DNA from: Musa acuminata AAA Group
Taxonomy: Eukaryota; Streptophyta; Magnoliopsida; Zingiberales; Musaceae
DNA length: 64,000 bases
Assembly: GCF_036884655.1 (NCBI RefSeq)
Contig: NC_088338.1
Span: forward strand, 1,732,001 to 1,796,000
Direction of reading: 5' to 3'
Shown: one piece after another, positions 1-12,532 of the stretch
Position numbering within the stretch: position 1 is the first letter of the stretch
Layout: each line of letters starts with the position of its first letter
The notes under the pieces: generated by a model
Databases searched by the model: none
What the model was told of the DNA's origin: nothing
What the model saw: the letters and a program-made list of their open reading frames with translations, nothing else
Position numbers and translations under genes: made by a program

Positions 1-524
1 TACTATTTTACCAAAATTCATTCTCATAAATATTATGTGTAATTCTAAAATTGGAAAAATAGAACAATTGATTGCAGTATTTCAGTTTGATGCATCATGC
101 CATTTTTCTGAACATTGATTGCAGTATTTCAGAAGCTGCACATATTGCTGCATTTCAGTAGCTCCACATGGAAGGCAGTGCAAAGTTGAGGTCAAGCTCC
201 ACAGGGAAGGCACTGTAAACAAGAGGCCTCCCACAGTCCCATGGATTGTCCCCCACCACTTCAAGCACTTTTTGAAGTCACTCTTATCCACCATTCCTCA
301 GATTCCTTCCCCGCAAAAGAGTCAAAAGACTTCAACAACTGAAAGTGCAAGCCTGAAAGAAAGAAAGAGAAAAAGTTGCTGGATAAAGATCTAGTAGTCA
401 AAAAAGAAACAGGGTCTTGTTGGGTCCCCCGCTGTCCGAACTCCACTCTCAATGGTTGTGAATGATTTGGAACATATCCTTAAAACTGGGAAGAAGGGGA
501 AACAGGAGCTCTCCACGTTCATTG

Positions 525-1160
525 TACTTGGAAGCAGGCATCTATCTACAGTCTCAATGGCATTTCTAGTGAGAGGTGGCAGCCTTTCAAGCTTTTTTTC
601 TTCCTAGGAAAAAGATGAGCTGATCCAACCTAAAATCTTTGTGTGATTTATCCTCCACAATGGAATTACTGGTGGAAGGTGGGTGCTTTTCAAGTTTTTA
701 TTTTTCCTTAAAAACAGATGCATTAATCCAACCTGAATTCTTTGTGTGATTTGTCTCCACACAGTGGAATTACTAGTGGAAGCAGGCAGGCAGGCTACCA
801 AGATTCCTTTTTCCCTTGCAGAAAGAAGCATTGATCCAACCTGAAATCTTTGTGTGATTTATCATCTACAATGGAATTACTGGTGCAAGATGGATGCCTT
901 TCGAGCTCTTTTATTTTTCCTTGAAAGAAAGAGGCAGCCTAGCAAACTATCAGAGCCTTTATCTTTCCTTGTTGTCTTTGAAAGAAGGGACATTACCTGA
1001 TATCACTGATGACATAAGATGCAGGGTAGCAAAATATCTGTGCCTTTATCTAAGAGCTTTTTTTATTGTCTTTCTCTCTTTCAAAGAAAGGGGCATTTCC
1101 TGAATCATTTATGAGATATGAGTCATCCTAGCAAACTACCAGAGCTTTTATTTTAAGGAC
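525..1160. repeat. Degenerate ~105-bp tandem repeat
   Basis: A block beginning with a form of GATCCAACCTGAAATCTTTG recurs at about 622, 725 and 833. Each copy is followed by an ACAATGGAATTACTGGTG-like segment and then a T-rich stretch with CCTT and AAAGA. A partial copy precedes the array from about 525. A related, more diverged block starting AGCAAACTATCAGAGCC recurs near 950, 1029 and 1131. Spacing is about 100-108 bp. No reading frame is preserved across copies, so it is non-coding. Confidence 0.6.
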
Positions 1161-1788
1161 TTATTTTGGAGTAATGGTCACTATCTGAAAGTTGGATAAA
1201 TGCCATTGAACAGGACAGGTTTTATTTTCATTCTGCAGTTCTAAGATTGTGTTTGGCTGCATGAGAAATTTTAGTTACATCTTTTCTGATGAAAAAAGCT
1301 TCTTTTGTTCAGTGGAAACATTTTAAAATCAGTGACAAGATTAATCTTCATAATTCTACAAGAAATTTGTATTTTAGATTTTTTTATCCTTTGAAAAAAT
1401 GAAAACATCTTCAAATAAGTCCTTTCCATCTATATCCTTTGAGAAAGAGATGCAGGTCTTCACTCCAAAACATAACAAACTCAGAGGAGGATGTATATGT
1501 AGTTTTCATGCACTTAATAAAAAAATCATCTATGGCCAATTAGAAAATAATGGCATGTTTGTTGTGACTTAAGATTTTTCTTTCTTAGTTGTCATTTGTC
1601 TTACAGATTGCTGGATTCTACACAGACTACAGAGAACACATTCTTATTTCACTTTTTCTTCTTGTTTCTTCAAAGTAATTTCATTAAGTTGAAACTTTTT
1701 GTTAGTAGAAAATCTACTATGATCAGTTTTTTCTATAAACAAAGAACAATATTTTCAGTACTTTGCACAATTTATAGTTCCAGAAATG

Positions 1789-1837
1789 CTCCTCCTCCTC
1801 CTCCTCCTCATCATCATCATCATCATCATCATCATCT
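1789..1837. repeat. Compound CTC/ATC microsatellite
   Basis: A run of CTC triplets passes directly into a run of ATC triplets. Translated frames through it give only poly-Pro/poly-His or poly-Met/poly-Arg tracts with no surrounding gene. Confidence 0.9.
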
Positions 1838-4247
1838 GACAATCAAATAAATCCAATAATAAATATGTCAAAAATATCCTAAATTCTGGTGGGTTTGGCA
1901 AGCAACAAATTAAAGATGCACTAGGCTTTGACGCAATGAATGCATTTGAACCCCGGCATCTATTGCTCACAGGAACCAATGAAAGGGACCAACAGGTTGT
2001 TCCATATCCCACTTGGTGGAGCACTTGAAGAACTTGATCCAACAGAAAAGAAACATGTGTTTGTCCTCTACTCTTCTTTTTCCCTGTAATTTCTTAGGCA
2101 ATTGTCTCCTGTTTCAGTTTGAATGTAATTTTGATTCCACAATGAATAGTGTTTCTCAAAAAAAGTTGTCTGTGTATCATTACAAATTGTGGTGTCCAAA
2201 CCTAATGCAATTGATTCAACTTGTGACTATAGAACAGTCATTTCTGATAGTCAATGCATCACTCTACTTCCTAGGAATTTATTCATCCTTTTTTTATATG
2301 ATTTAGAAATATCTGGTAAGCATGATGCATATGTCTGCAAAAGATATGGTGTAGGAGCTTGTTGAAAATTTTAGAAGATTTGGGGTAAAAGTCTGAAGAC
2401 TCTTCTACTGTCCATAATTGCTTGTTGGATCTAGCTCTACCCTGGAATCTATCACACAGTCACAAGTATGATTTGCACTACTCAGAAGAATAATTATGGA
2501 AACTATCCAAAATCAGAGGCTTTAGGCCCAGAAACAAAGCAGATATAATTAAGAGGAAATGAGAAGAAAAAGTATATGTGAGGAGAAGCAAATGAGACAT
2601 ATTACATGGTTACAAGTGTGTTTTCAACTTGTACAAAATAAAGTTACTTAGAGGATTAATGAAGTAAGCTATACAAAATCAGATGCTGTAGATCTAAAAG
2701 AAAAGCCAAAAAAAATTGCTTTGGGTCCCTAAGATCTTCAATAATATTTTTTAATGTGTTAGTCTTGTGAGAGAGAGCAAATGAGTCATCCACTCTCCTA
2801 TTTTCCAAAAGTAATTTGACTTGTATTTCCTCCTCAGAAAAAGAAGACGCATCAAAACATGCTCAAAATGAAGATTGTCATGTCGATTAGCACATATTAG
2901 CATAGATTGAAACTTGACACGGTTCATATCAATGAGTATCAGCACATGTCATGCTATGCCGTGCCAGAGATGCCGACATGTGTCTGTCAGCTTTTGTCAG
3001 TGGCATGATACAGAATTGTGCCAAAAAGATACAAACAAACACTGTGCCACTAAATGATGATGCTTGTTGGAAGATAGTTCATTGGAATTCATAATTTTTG
3101 CACAATTAGGTCTTTTCCTTTTTGTTCTTTTGGAGGAGGATGGCAGTTAATAACAACCTGAGCTGGGACCTGACTATTTCTATTATGCGTGAATCATGTC
3201 TTATTCATTTGCATGACAAAGTGAGTGTTGGTACTTCTAATGTGAAGGCCTTGAAAATGAGATGTTGTGAACTATTTGTGAAACAATCTAAAGCACATCC
3301 GTTGACTCTGAAACTCTTTGCTTTTGCAGAATCTACTTGCTCAACATGTTATCGCACAGCCGCTAGACTAACTATTCAAGTATAGAGCTTGTAACTCGTT
3401 TCTTTTTCTCTAAGGGAAACATGAAGTCAAGCTTCAGTGGAGGGTATCATAGAAGCTCAAGGTCAAAAGATAGACAATTTACATCTATCATATCGAACAT
3501 GTTATCCTTAATAGTATGAGTAAATTTGGTGGCCATGACTGTCAGTGGTGAAAGTGCAACAGTCAAGAACATAAATACATGCCAGGATTGTTCATATTTA
3601 GTTGCTGAAATCTTACTGTAATTGGTTTAGCAGGGAATAAATGACTGACTCCAGAATATCAATGTACACTGAAAAGTGCTTATATCTTTTCAGAAAATTT
3701 TATCGGAAAAGATCAAGAAAAGTAAATAATTTGGTTATGGAACGACGCTGCTAGTCGAGCATACTTAATAGTCGTCGTCACCAGATAGTACAATTGGTAG
3801 GGATGCCTTCCCCTGAAATGCTACAATCCTATGCTTGTCGCCGCTGGAGTGTCAAAAGCTGAATTATTATTTTTTCGAGTAATAAGTGCAATAAGTCTAA
3901 TTCATTTCTAACAAGAATGATGCAGCAATATTATCATCCTTGCCAACCTACTATTCTCATGCGTCACCACAGAATCCAAGACAGCACATCCACACTGTCG
4001 AGACCTCCAACAGGACTAAAGTTCCTCTATATCTACCTCATCATTCCTCAAGCAAGTTACATGCTCAAGGTCTTCACACTTTTACCTAGCTCCTATCTTT
4101 TTCAGGGAATTTCAACTCTGCAGAGCTTATAGACCTCACATCTCTTCCATGGAGTGCAGCGCTTGCAATCTGACTCTGAGATGGTCCATGCTTGTGGAAG
4201 AATCCTTATCCAGGACCAACAACGCATTTCAGTAAAGAAGAACTCAA

Positions 4248-4268
4248 GAGTTCGCCCAAACACTTCAA
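4248..4268 (+). promoter_or_regulatory. Probable miR395 target site in the SULTR2 leader
   Basis: The 21 nt contain GAGTTC, then a single G, then CCCAAACACTTCA and a final A. Against the canonical plant miR395 (recalled from memory as CUGAAGUGUUUGGGGGAACUC) this is complementary except for one internal mismatch near the miRNA 3' end and the terminal base opposite miRNA position 1. The site ends 6 nt before the start codon. miR395 repression of SULTR2;1-type transporters and of ATP sulfurylases during sulfate starvation is established in Arabidopsis. Use of this site here is inferred. Confidence 0.8.
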
Positions 4269-4274
4269 ACAACC

Positions 4275-7200
4275 ATGGGTTCCTTAGAGAATGAGCCTCC
4301 ATCTGCAGCAGATCATGGCTTCAAAGGATCAACTCGGCCTGAGACGTTTCTGCTGGTGCTGAATGCTCCTCAACCCCCATCTCTGTGGCAAGAGCTCTCA
4401 GGATCAGTAAGAGGTGCAATCTTTCCTCGAGGAAACCAGCCTTCTTCACTGACCAAATGGGCAATCTCAGTGCTCCATGGCCTGTTTCCAGTGCTTCACT
4501 GGGGAAGAAACTATAATCTCAAGTCATTTAGGAGTGACCTGATGGCTGGTCTCACTCTTGCAAGCCTCGGCATTCCGCAGGTGGTTGCATGATCTATATG
4601 AACTAGTGCTTGTTCTTCCAGTTTGCTACTGTTTTCTTAAAGGTTTTTGTTCCTTGGCAGAGCATTGGATATGCTAATTTAGCTAAACTGGATCCTCAGT
4701 ATGGCCTCTGTAAGTTGTCATTCCATCTCTTGCCAAGTTTCAGATAAGATTGTCCTTCTGAACTCTTTCTGATGGCTGTCAAACTCCAATTTGATATCTA
4801 ACTTCCATGGAATTTCATTGTGTGATAGATACAAGCTTTGTGCCACCTCTAATATATGCTGTGATGGGTACTTCAAGAGACATAGCAATTGGCCCTGTTG
4901 CTGTTATTTCTCTTCTTCTGTCCTCCATGGCTCAGAAAGTTGTTGATCCTTCTGTTGATCCTACTGCTTACAGAAAGCTTGTGATCACATCAACCTTCTT
5001 TGCTGGAGTCTTCCAAGCTTCATTTGGATTCTTCAGGTTACTGCTTCTTGCATTCCCAAGTTGTTTTATGGAACAAACTCTTGGTAAATTACTAAGGAAT
5101 TCTTATTTCTATTCCAATGTTTTGCTATTGTTCAGATTGGGCTTTATAGTGGACTTCCTTTCACATGCCACAATTGTGGGGTTCATGGGAGGAGCAGCAA
5201 TTGTTATAGGACTGCAGCAGCTGAAAGGACTTCTTGGGATCAGTCACTTCACAAACAACACTGATGTTGTTTCGGTCGTCAAGGCTGTTTGGGTTGCAGT
5301 TCATCATTCTGTAAGTAATGGAAACTAGAAAGATTCCCATAACAAGACAAATAAGCTGTGATCAGCGAGCTTAATTCCAAAGTAATGATCCAAGATCCTG
5401 TCCTAAAATGCTCCATTTTTATGGAAAGGCAGCTGATCTACTCGTTCTAGCTGAAAGATCAAGTAATATGTTACAATGCTAGTAAATTTTGTTATATTGG
5501 CAAAATCTATATTAAAAATTCAATGAAGCCTAATCACAAAGTCACAATTTTTAGACCTCTGACATTATAATTTCTACTTTTGAAGCTCTTCATAAACTCT
5601 TTTATCCATTCTTCCAATCCGATGGACCAGCTGCCTTATATAACAGTAGATTGAATTTGAGTTTGCATCCAAGAACTAAGAACTTATATGTCAAAATCTT
5701 TTCCAAAACATGAACATGAATATGATGGTTATTGCAATGAGTCAAGAAAGATTGCGACGAGTATTCATTTAACTTGAAATGATTTTTTGTCGCTTCCTGA
5801 TTACAGTGGCACCCCGACAATTTTCTCATCGGATGTTCATTCCTCATATTCATCCTTATTGTGAGATTCATAGTAAGTAATGCAAATTTTGTCTTTCTCA
5901 CTTCTTAAAATTTTGAAGATTTCATATGAACATCAGCTGAAGAATCACATTATACCTTGAAATAGGGTATGAGGAAAAGGAAACTCTTCTGGTTGTCTGC
6001 CATAACTCCCCTGCTTTCAGTAATTATATCAACCCTTCTGGTATTCTTGACAAGAGCAGATAAACATGGTGTTAAAATCATTCAAAAAGTTAAAGAAGGA
6101 TTGAATCCAAGTTCGGTCAAGGACATACAGCTGACTGGATCACATGTTGCGGAGTCAGCAAAGATTGGCCTCATTTGTGCAATCATAGCTCTCACAGTAT
6201 GCCTCCTTGAACTTGATCAATACTGTTATCCTACATTTTTTCTTCATTTCAAAGCAGAAATAACTAGTTTGAGTCTCTTTTTCTTCAGGAGGCTATTGCT
6301 GTTGGCAGATCATTTGCTGCAGTAAAAGGATACCAACTGGATGGCAACAAGGAAATGGTAGCAATGGGCGTCATGAACCTTGCTGGATCCATGTCTTCCT
6401 GCTATGTTGCAACAGGTAAATTCAATGCTCAAATATTTATCAGAAGAGATCAGAGAATCCAAAAATTTCTAGAGAGAGAGATATAGATATCGGAAAATGC
6501 AACAGTCAAGATACTCTTCTTCAGGATTGATGACTGCAGTAATTCATCTATGTTTTGGCTGATAGGAAGTCAATATTTGATTGATTCATTTCCTGGCTTG
6601 ATATTGATCTGTGTTTTCTTTTATTTTTCATGAAATAAGATGGATCATGTATCTTGAAGCAATTACAGTAACTTCTATTCTTCTCTAAGCAAAACAACTA
6701 GAACAACTTCCTCCTATTTATAATTTATCCTTCACTGAACCTAAATTTACAGGTTCATTCTCTCGGACGGCCGTAAATGTGAGTGCAGGTTGCAAAACGA
6801 CAGTATCGAACATAGTCATGGCCATCACTGTGTTCATATCATTGCAATTGCTCATGAAGCTCTTATACTACACACCGGTTACTATACTCGCTTCGATTAT
6901 TCTTTCGGCTCTCCCAGGCCTCATCGACATAAAAGAAGCTTACAACATCTGGAAAATTGACAAGATGGATTTCCTAGCTTGCTTTGGAGCATTTCTTGGT
7001 GTATTATTTGGATCGGTGGAAATTGGCCTTCTGACTGCAGTGAGATACTTGGAAATGAATCTTTCAGTTTTGTTCTCAAGCATACATGTTTTCCCATATT
7101 CATATATATGATTGTTGATAGTAAACTAACTTTCCCAAGTGTTGTGAACTTAATCCACAATTTCTAAGATAATTGATAGATAAGTACTTCAATTTTTCAT

Positions 7201-8371
7201 TGTAAGTTCTATTCCTGACTATTGTCCATGACAAGATGAAAAGGAACATTTAAATGAATTTCTTGCATATTGTGATGACAAATACTTAGATCATTACTTC
7301 CTCATTTAATATAAATAGATCATTGCATGCTTTTCATTATCTGTCAAGTTATACAAAAAGAATAAAAAATGGCAGCCATTATTGTAATTGTTGATACCAA
7401 GTGAGCACCTTCTTTTCTATTAATTTTCTTCTTTTGAGGATAATATGTTTGTCTTTCTATCATATGATCACAAGGATACACATGTTTAGCAATACATTAC
7501 ATCGGAATACTTGAGTTTAAACTCCAATTTAGCTACTAGAAATCAATCTTCTTGAGAAAAGCTGAGAAGAAGTTTCTCAATGATTTTCAATTGTCACAGG
7601 TTCTCATCTCCTTTGCCAAGATCATCATAAGTGCACTTCGGCCTAGCGTAGAGATGCTTGGAAGGATCCAAGGGACAGACACATTCTGCAGCATGAGACA
7701 GTATCCATCAGCTGCGGAAACACCGAATTTGATGATACTCCGCATCGATTCACCGTTCCTTTGTTTCATGAATGCCAATTTCATAAGAGAAAGGTATGCT
7801 ATAATCGATGAAGCTGATAAAACTTTCCTCTTAAATTGAAACTTAAACAGCATCAAACTTGTTGATCCAGGATTGTAAACTGGGTAACGGAAGGGCGCAA
7901 CGCAATGAAGGAAGAAACCAAATCAGTCATCATCGACATGACAAGTAAGTTCATTGGCTCCAAGATAGCACACATCACACTCTCTGTTCTTCTTAGATAT
8001 CATCATCTAGGTCTGAGCCATCTGGTTGCAGATGTTATAAACATTGACACATCAGGCATCTCAGCTCTTGAAGAAATCTACAAGAAGCTGGCCTCTGCTA
8101 GTGTTCAGGTAAGGGAAAAAAAAAAAGAAGTAACCTGTTTTCAGAACAATAAACAATGTTTTTTAATTTCTCTGATCACTCTTGAGGAACTTTCATAGTG
8201 ACTTTTTCGATGCAGCTAGCTGTAGTAAATCCCGGTTGGCAAGTGATTCACAAGATGAAGTTGGCCAGGCTTGTGGAGATGATTGGAGGAGCATGGATAT
8301 TCCTCACTGTGGGTGAAGCTGTCGAAGCATGTCTTGGTGGTGCCAAGAAGGAAGACAACTGCAATGTTTGA
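4275..8371 (+). CDS. SULTR2: SULTR2-type low-affinity sulfate transporter (12 exons)
   Basis: This is a proton-coupled sulfate transporter of the SLC26/SulP family in the plasma membrane. Exons: 4275-4580, 4661-4709, 4829-5036, 5136-5310, 5807-5872, 5966-6196, 6289-6415, 6753-7039, 7600-7793, 7871-7944, 8032-8108 and 8216-8371. They join in frame to 649 aa, normal for the family. An N-terminal PPSLWQEL motif and the membrane core follow, including [25 protein letters not shown] and [21 protein letters not shown]. The C-terminal STAS domain (about residues 510-635) carries NIDTSG at 576-581. The sequence reads closer to Arabidopsis SULTR2;1 than to groups 1 or 3, and the miR395 site just upstream agrees. 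SULTR2 members move sulfate between vascular tissue and shoot. The start is the first ATG after the miR395 site and sits in the context ACCATGG. Exon 5 is only 66 nt and easily missed. Confidence is high for the family and good for the subgroup. Confidence 0.93.
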
Positions 8372-8970
8372 AGCTGTATCACCTGTGTTGTAGCAATGGC
8401 TCTGTTGCTTGTGCTACAAAACTGAATTAGACCAACAATTCTCCTTTTTGCTTGTTGCAGTCCTATAGAAATCTGAGTGCTTATCCAGCAAATGTACCAA
8501 AACATGACAAATCTGTTCACCAAGGCCTTATGATCATACTAGTTATTGGATCTTTCTATAGATTTTGTTGCAAGTATTGTTCTCTGCATCAAGCAAAATT
8601 AGTAGATATCCTTCTTGATTTCTATCACTGCAAAACTGTTCTTGATAACGAGGTCAGACAGGTAGTTATTGGATCTTTTGTCTCTTGTTATCTTCAGGTC
8701 TATCTTACCTTCAGCGCTAAGTTACTGACATAGAACCAAAACACAGTCACTGACACAATGGATCTGACAGAACACTTTCCATGAACTGCTCTACCCCCAA
8801 AATATTCGAGCATGCAGCACAAGATGAAGACATTTATGATGAACAGCAAGGTAACTGTCTCTGCAAAAATCTTGTTTGTGTTCTCCTACTAATTACTTCG
8901 TCTGTTGCTGCTCCAAGAAATTAGCAGCTCAGTGCCTAATTTATGTAAGCTATGTACATTAGCATTGTCT
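8372..8970. other. Convergent 3' intergenic region
   Basis: This lies between the stop of the sulfate transporter on + and the stop of the FAF-domain gene on -. It should hold both 3' UTRs. I see no further gene, RNA or repeat. Confidence 0.6.
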
Positions 8971-9726
8971 TTAATAGATCTTGCTTGTGATGTTTGATGC
9001 GAAGATGTCAGCGAACGGCGTTAGATTCGGATGCCCGTAGCAGCCATCGCAGAGCTCAGGGAACGCACACCTCGAAGATGGCGACAGCATCATCAATGGC
9101 GGCTCCGAGTATGCGATGCTCACCTCATCATCCTGTCGAGGCTCGCTTTCGGTCCTTGCGCTCCGCGACAATGGCGACGCTGATGGCGGCTGCTGCCCTG
9201 CTTCGGACTCCGGCGACTGCTCGTCCGCGTACACCAGCTGAAGCCTGAGCCGCCCGCCATCCCGGCTCACGCGGAAACAGTCGTGCCGTTCCGATCTGAA
9301 CTCCTTGATCACCAGGCGGCCGTCGTCGGCGGCCGGGACGCGCATCAGCTTCGACAGCATGCGGCAGCGCAGCCTCCCGGTGCTCGCGAGCGCCGGGATC
9401 GGCGGCGGGAACAGCCGCCGCTGCCGCTTCCACCCGTACGAGCCGACGCAGGCCCGCTCCACGTCGAAGTTGCACTCGGGCGCCGCCTCGCGCGCGGGTG
9501 CGACTGCGGAGAAGAAGATGCTGCGATGGACGCAGTAGGGCCGGCGTCCGTCGGCGTCGAGGGTGAGAAGCTTGAGGCCAAGTGGCTCATGCAGAAGCAT
9601 GCAAGCTGGAGTAGCAGTAGCAGTAGCTGTAGCTGTAGCAGTAGCAATGGCGTGTCTCCTCTTCCTCCAGCAGAAGACACACCAAGGCATAGTCTGAAGA
9701 CATGGCAGCAGAAAACTGAGCAACAC
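8971..9726 (-). CDS. FANTASTIC FOUR (FAF/DUF3049) domain protein
   Basis: A single-exon gene encodes 251 aa. Residues 104-164 form a FAF domain. It begins FPPPIPALASTG, continues through a charged segment with DGRLVIKE, and ends RDGGRLRLQLV, the order typical of the family. FAF proteins are plant-specific. In Arabidopsis FAF1-4 regulate shoot meristem size through WUSCHEL, and FAF-like At5g22090 (EAR1) acts in ABA signalling. The N-terminus carries an alternating Ala-Thr run (about residues 28-37) from a microsatellite. A basic CWRKRRH segment near residue 19 could be a targeting signal, but this is uncertain. A downstream Met at residue 13 is an alternative start. The gene is much GC-richer than its surroundings, like many intronless monocot genes. 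Its antisense frames are shadows. Confidence 0.82.
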   Translation of the reverse strand: MLLSFLLPCLQTMPWCVFCWRKRRHAIATATATATATATPACMLLHEPLGLKLLTLDADGRRPYCVHRSIFFSAVAPAREAAPECNFDVERACVGSYGWKRQRRLFPPPIPALASTGRLRCRMLSKLMRVPAADDGRLVIKEFRSERHDCFRVSRDGGRLRLQLVYADEQSPESEAGQQPPSASPLSRSARTESEPRQDDEVSIAYSEPPLMMLSPSSRCAFPELCDGCYGHPNLTPFADIFASNITSKIY

Positions 9727-11049
9727 AAAGCACTAGTTTTGGGTTGATGCAAATAGGGAAGTCATCTCCTGCCCACTGTCAATGATTTCATGAACACATC
9801 TCAAGAAAATATACAGCAAAAAACCAATCAAATCATATAAGCAATACAAGTTTTTGATGCAGTAAATGAATCAACAAACACTGATGCATATCGAACAAAG
9901 ATTAATAATTCAGAAGTTCATCATCACATCATTAGTTTAGAGGAAGAAAGGATCAATGATATTAGAGGAAGAAAGGATCCCTACCAATCTCCTCCTCCCC
10001 TTTGTGATCACCACCATTGTCAACCCTTTAATTTGAGAGGAAAGGTGATGCAAAATTAATATAGGAAAAGTGAGATTGTAATTGTAAGTGTTTCCATCTA
10101 ATTATAACTCAACTCCTAATCAATTAGGAAAACCATCCAGACTCCAACTATCACCTCTAATCAAACTCTATTTAGTGCAATTTCTGATCTAAGATTAAAT
10201 TCAACTCCTAATCCAATTAGGAAAGCCAACCAAACTCAATTTCTGATCTAAGATTACATTCAAACACAATTAAAAGAAACACATACAAAAATATGTACAA
10301 TAGTATAAGAGTTGAAAAAAACAAATAAAAGAGAATTTTGTATTGAATCTATCTTAGCACACTGATAAGAGGAGATTGTAACCCTAAATATATAGATAAA
10401 CCCTAAAGAGTCATAGTAGTTTATCTAACATTGCCTCATAATGCTAAGATATCTAATTTCTCTAATGCAAATATTGGATAAAGATTTCTGTAAGCTGGTC
10501 TTATCATAAACAACAAAATATAGGAGTGATATCACTCATTAAGGATATGAATCCAGTAACAGATGAAGAGTCAAAGTAGAAAAAATCTAAGAAATTTGAT
10601 TCTATCCTTAGTCTTTATCCTTTCAAGATGAAGAAGTGCAAGAAGAAAGGACAGTGCATTCTGCAGTAAAACAAATCTGTGGATCTTGAAAACACTGCTA
10701 CAACATTACCTGGTGTTTCTTCAAGATCTATGCCTTCCGGCAGAAAAGAGAGAGAATAATACTTCGCTCTGTGATCTCCTCTCTCCAAATCTCTCATTCT
10801 CTCCTTTGTTTCCAGGAGAGGGTGAGAATGTCAGTGCATTTAATATTATGGCAGGAAGTAAAAGTAGGAATCTGTAGAGAAAAAGCTGCGGTTCTTCCTC
10901 CCTTGCAGTACATGGGATTATATATGGAAGGCAGCAAATTAGAACTTATCTTGGCAGATCCATGATTCAGCCAGAAGAAACACTGCATGCACTTGCACTT
11001 GCACGTTTCTCAAAGATGATGCAGTCAGCACAAGAGCACTTCCAATCCC

Positions 11050-11052
<3 letters not shown>

Positions 11053-11086
<34 letters not shown>

Positions 11087-11173
11087 GTGTTTCCAAGAGT
11101 TTCCAACTCTTTTGTGTGTGTATATATATATGTATATATATATATATATGTATATGTATATATGTATATGTAT

Positions 11174-11205
<32 letters not shown>

Positions 11206-11266
11206 GTATATATATACATAAATATGTATATGTATATATAAATATGTATATGTATATATAAATATG
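11053..11266. repeat. CT microsatellite followed by a long TA/TATG tract
   Basis: About 16 CT units are followed, after a short unique spacer, by about 150 bp of alternating TA with interspersed TATG and TATATGTA. The frames through it encode only Tyr/Ile/Met or Arg/Glu repeats and are not genes. Confidence 0.92.
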
Positions 11267-12521
11267 TCAAATCAAAATGATATGAATATATTCAATACAA
11301 ATGGAACAATACATATATTTTTCTTGGGAATTCCTGTACATACAAGATAGGCATAAATCTTGGGTTTGTTTTGGCTTCTTTGAGATTTGTATTTAGATGC
11401 AATGCTTGATATAAATTATATGGTAGGCATTGGAATTCAATAAGTTATAATTTAGTGAAAATATTGATAAAGATTATTGGAAAGAATCGATGATTGACAA
11501 CATGAAACTACATAATTATTGATGTAGGAGGAAAAGAAACTTGATTTTCTTGTTTTAACATAGCCTAACTCACAAGTATTTAAGGTGATGATGGAGAACA
11601 AAGAAGAAGAAACAAGACTATGATAGTGTAGAGCTTGGAGAGAAATTTGCTTATTAGGACAATTTGGTAATCGTATTGTATGACACAATTGATTGGTGCT
11701 ATTGGGAATCTATTATGGAAATACAATAAGTCCACTGTCTTATGAGAGAGATAAATCACTCATGTCACAGGAATTTCTACTAGCAAGTTGTTTAATTGAA
11801 AGGCATTTGAGACCTTTTGAAACACATCTAATTCTTTGAATTTATACGATGACATAATTAAGTGAAAATTACTAAGCATTACCTCATGCGAGAATCCCTC
11901 ATTTTCAACATTACATGTTTGTCGTTGTTTAGAGATCGAAAACCGAATAAATGTAATTTAGAGCTAATCCAATGATACTTGGATTCTAAATTCATAATGT
12001 ATATATGTATTGCTTTAAAATGTATATCTAATGGAAATAATCAATTAGTAAGATATTTACAAAATAATAAGAAAAAAAGTTTGGGTTGTTTCGATGGAAC
12101 ATATGATGGATGCGCTCTCGATATCCTTGACAATAATATTTAGTCATAAAATTCAAGGCAATTAGTCACATTTAAAATTACAACTATATAATATGAATAA
12201 AAAAAATACTCAAAGATCTTATGTTCAATATATTTAAGAAACAAAGGAAGAAAGTTGCTTGTAATTAATGTCAACAATAAACTAATATACACTATCTCCA
12301 TGAGCATTAAAAGTTATGGGGCTTTGTAAATATAAATATATTGAATTTATAGGAATAAATGTGAAAATCATGATCTTTGGAGGGATGTAAATATATACAT
12401 ATAATATGATTTTTGCAAAAAGAGAAAATAAAAAGTTAATGAGCTGGATTAACAATTCATTTCAAACCGGGCTTATTTTGGGCCGGTCCGGTTCACCTGG
12501 CCCGGAAGAAGGCAGATCACG

Positions 12522-12532
12522 AAAAATAAAAA
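12522..12532 (-). terminator. RNA polymerase III terminator for tRNA-Trp
   Basis: On the minus strand a run of five T follows the tRNA 3' end directly. A single A and a second run of five T come next. Confidence 0.75.

Larger units (their letters stand above)
1..4247. other. Gene-free region upstream of the sulfate transporter
   Basis: No open frame here resembles a known protein, and the short frames present conflict with one another on both strands. The stretch is AT-rich. It holds a degenerate ~105-bp tandem repeat (about 525-1160) and a CTC/ATC microsatellite (about 1789-1837). The last few hundred bases are likely promoter and leader of the downstream transporter. A pyrimidine tract ending in CAG near 4105 could be the acceptor of a 5'-UTR intron, but this cannot be settled from sequence alone. 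Confidence 0.6.
9727..12532. other. Gene-free region between FAF gene and tRNA-Trp
   Basis: The stretch is AT-rich with no supported gene. The first part is presumably the promoter and leader of the FAF-domain gene. It contains a CT dinucleotide run (about 11053-11084) and a long TA/TATG tract (about 11119-11266). Confidence 0.6.

Noticed and set aside
82..452. Overlapping frames on both strands near the window start
   Set aside because: They contradict one another and have no recognisable protein features.
3780..3850. tRNA-like phrase (ATAGTACAATTGGTAGGGATG) upstream of the transporter
   Set aside because: I could not fold a cloverleaf and no B box follows at the right distance. At most it is a decayed SINE fragment.
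9283..9747. Plus-strand 154-aa frame
   Set aside because: It is antisense to the FAF-domain coding sequence and open because of that gene's GC-rich codon use.
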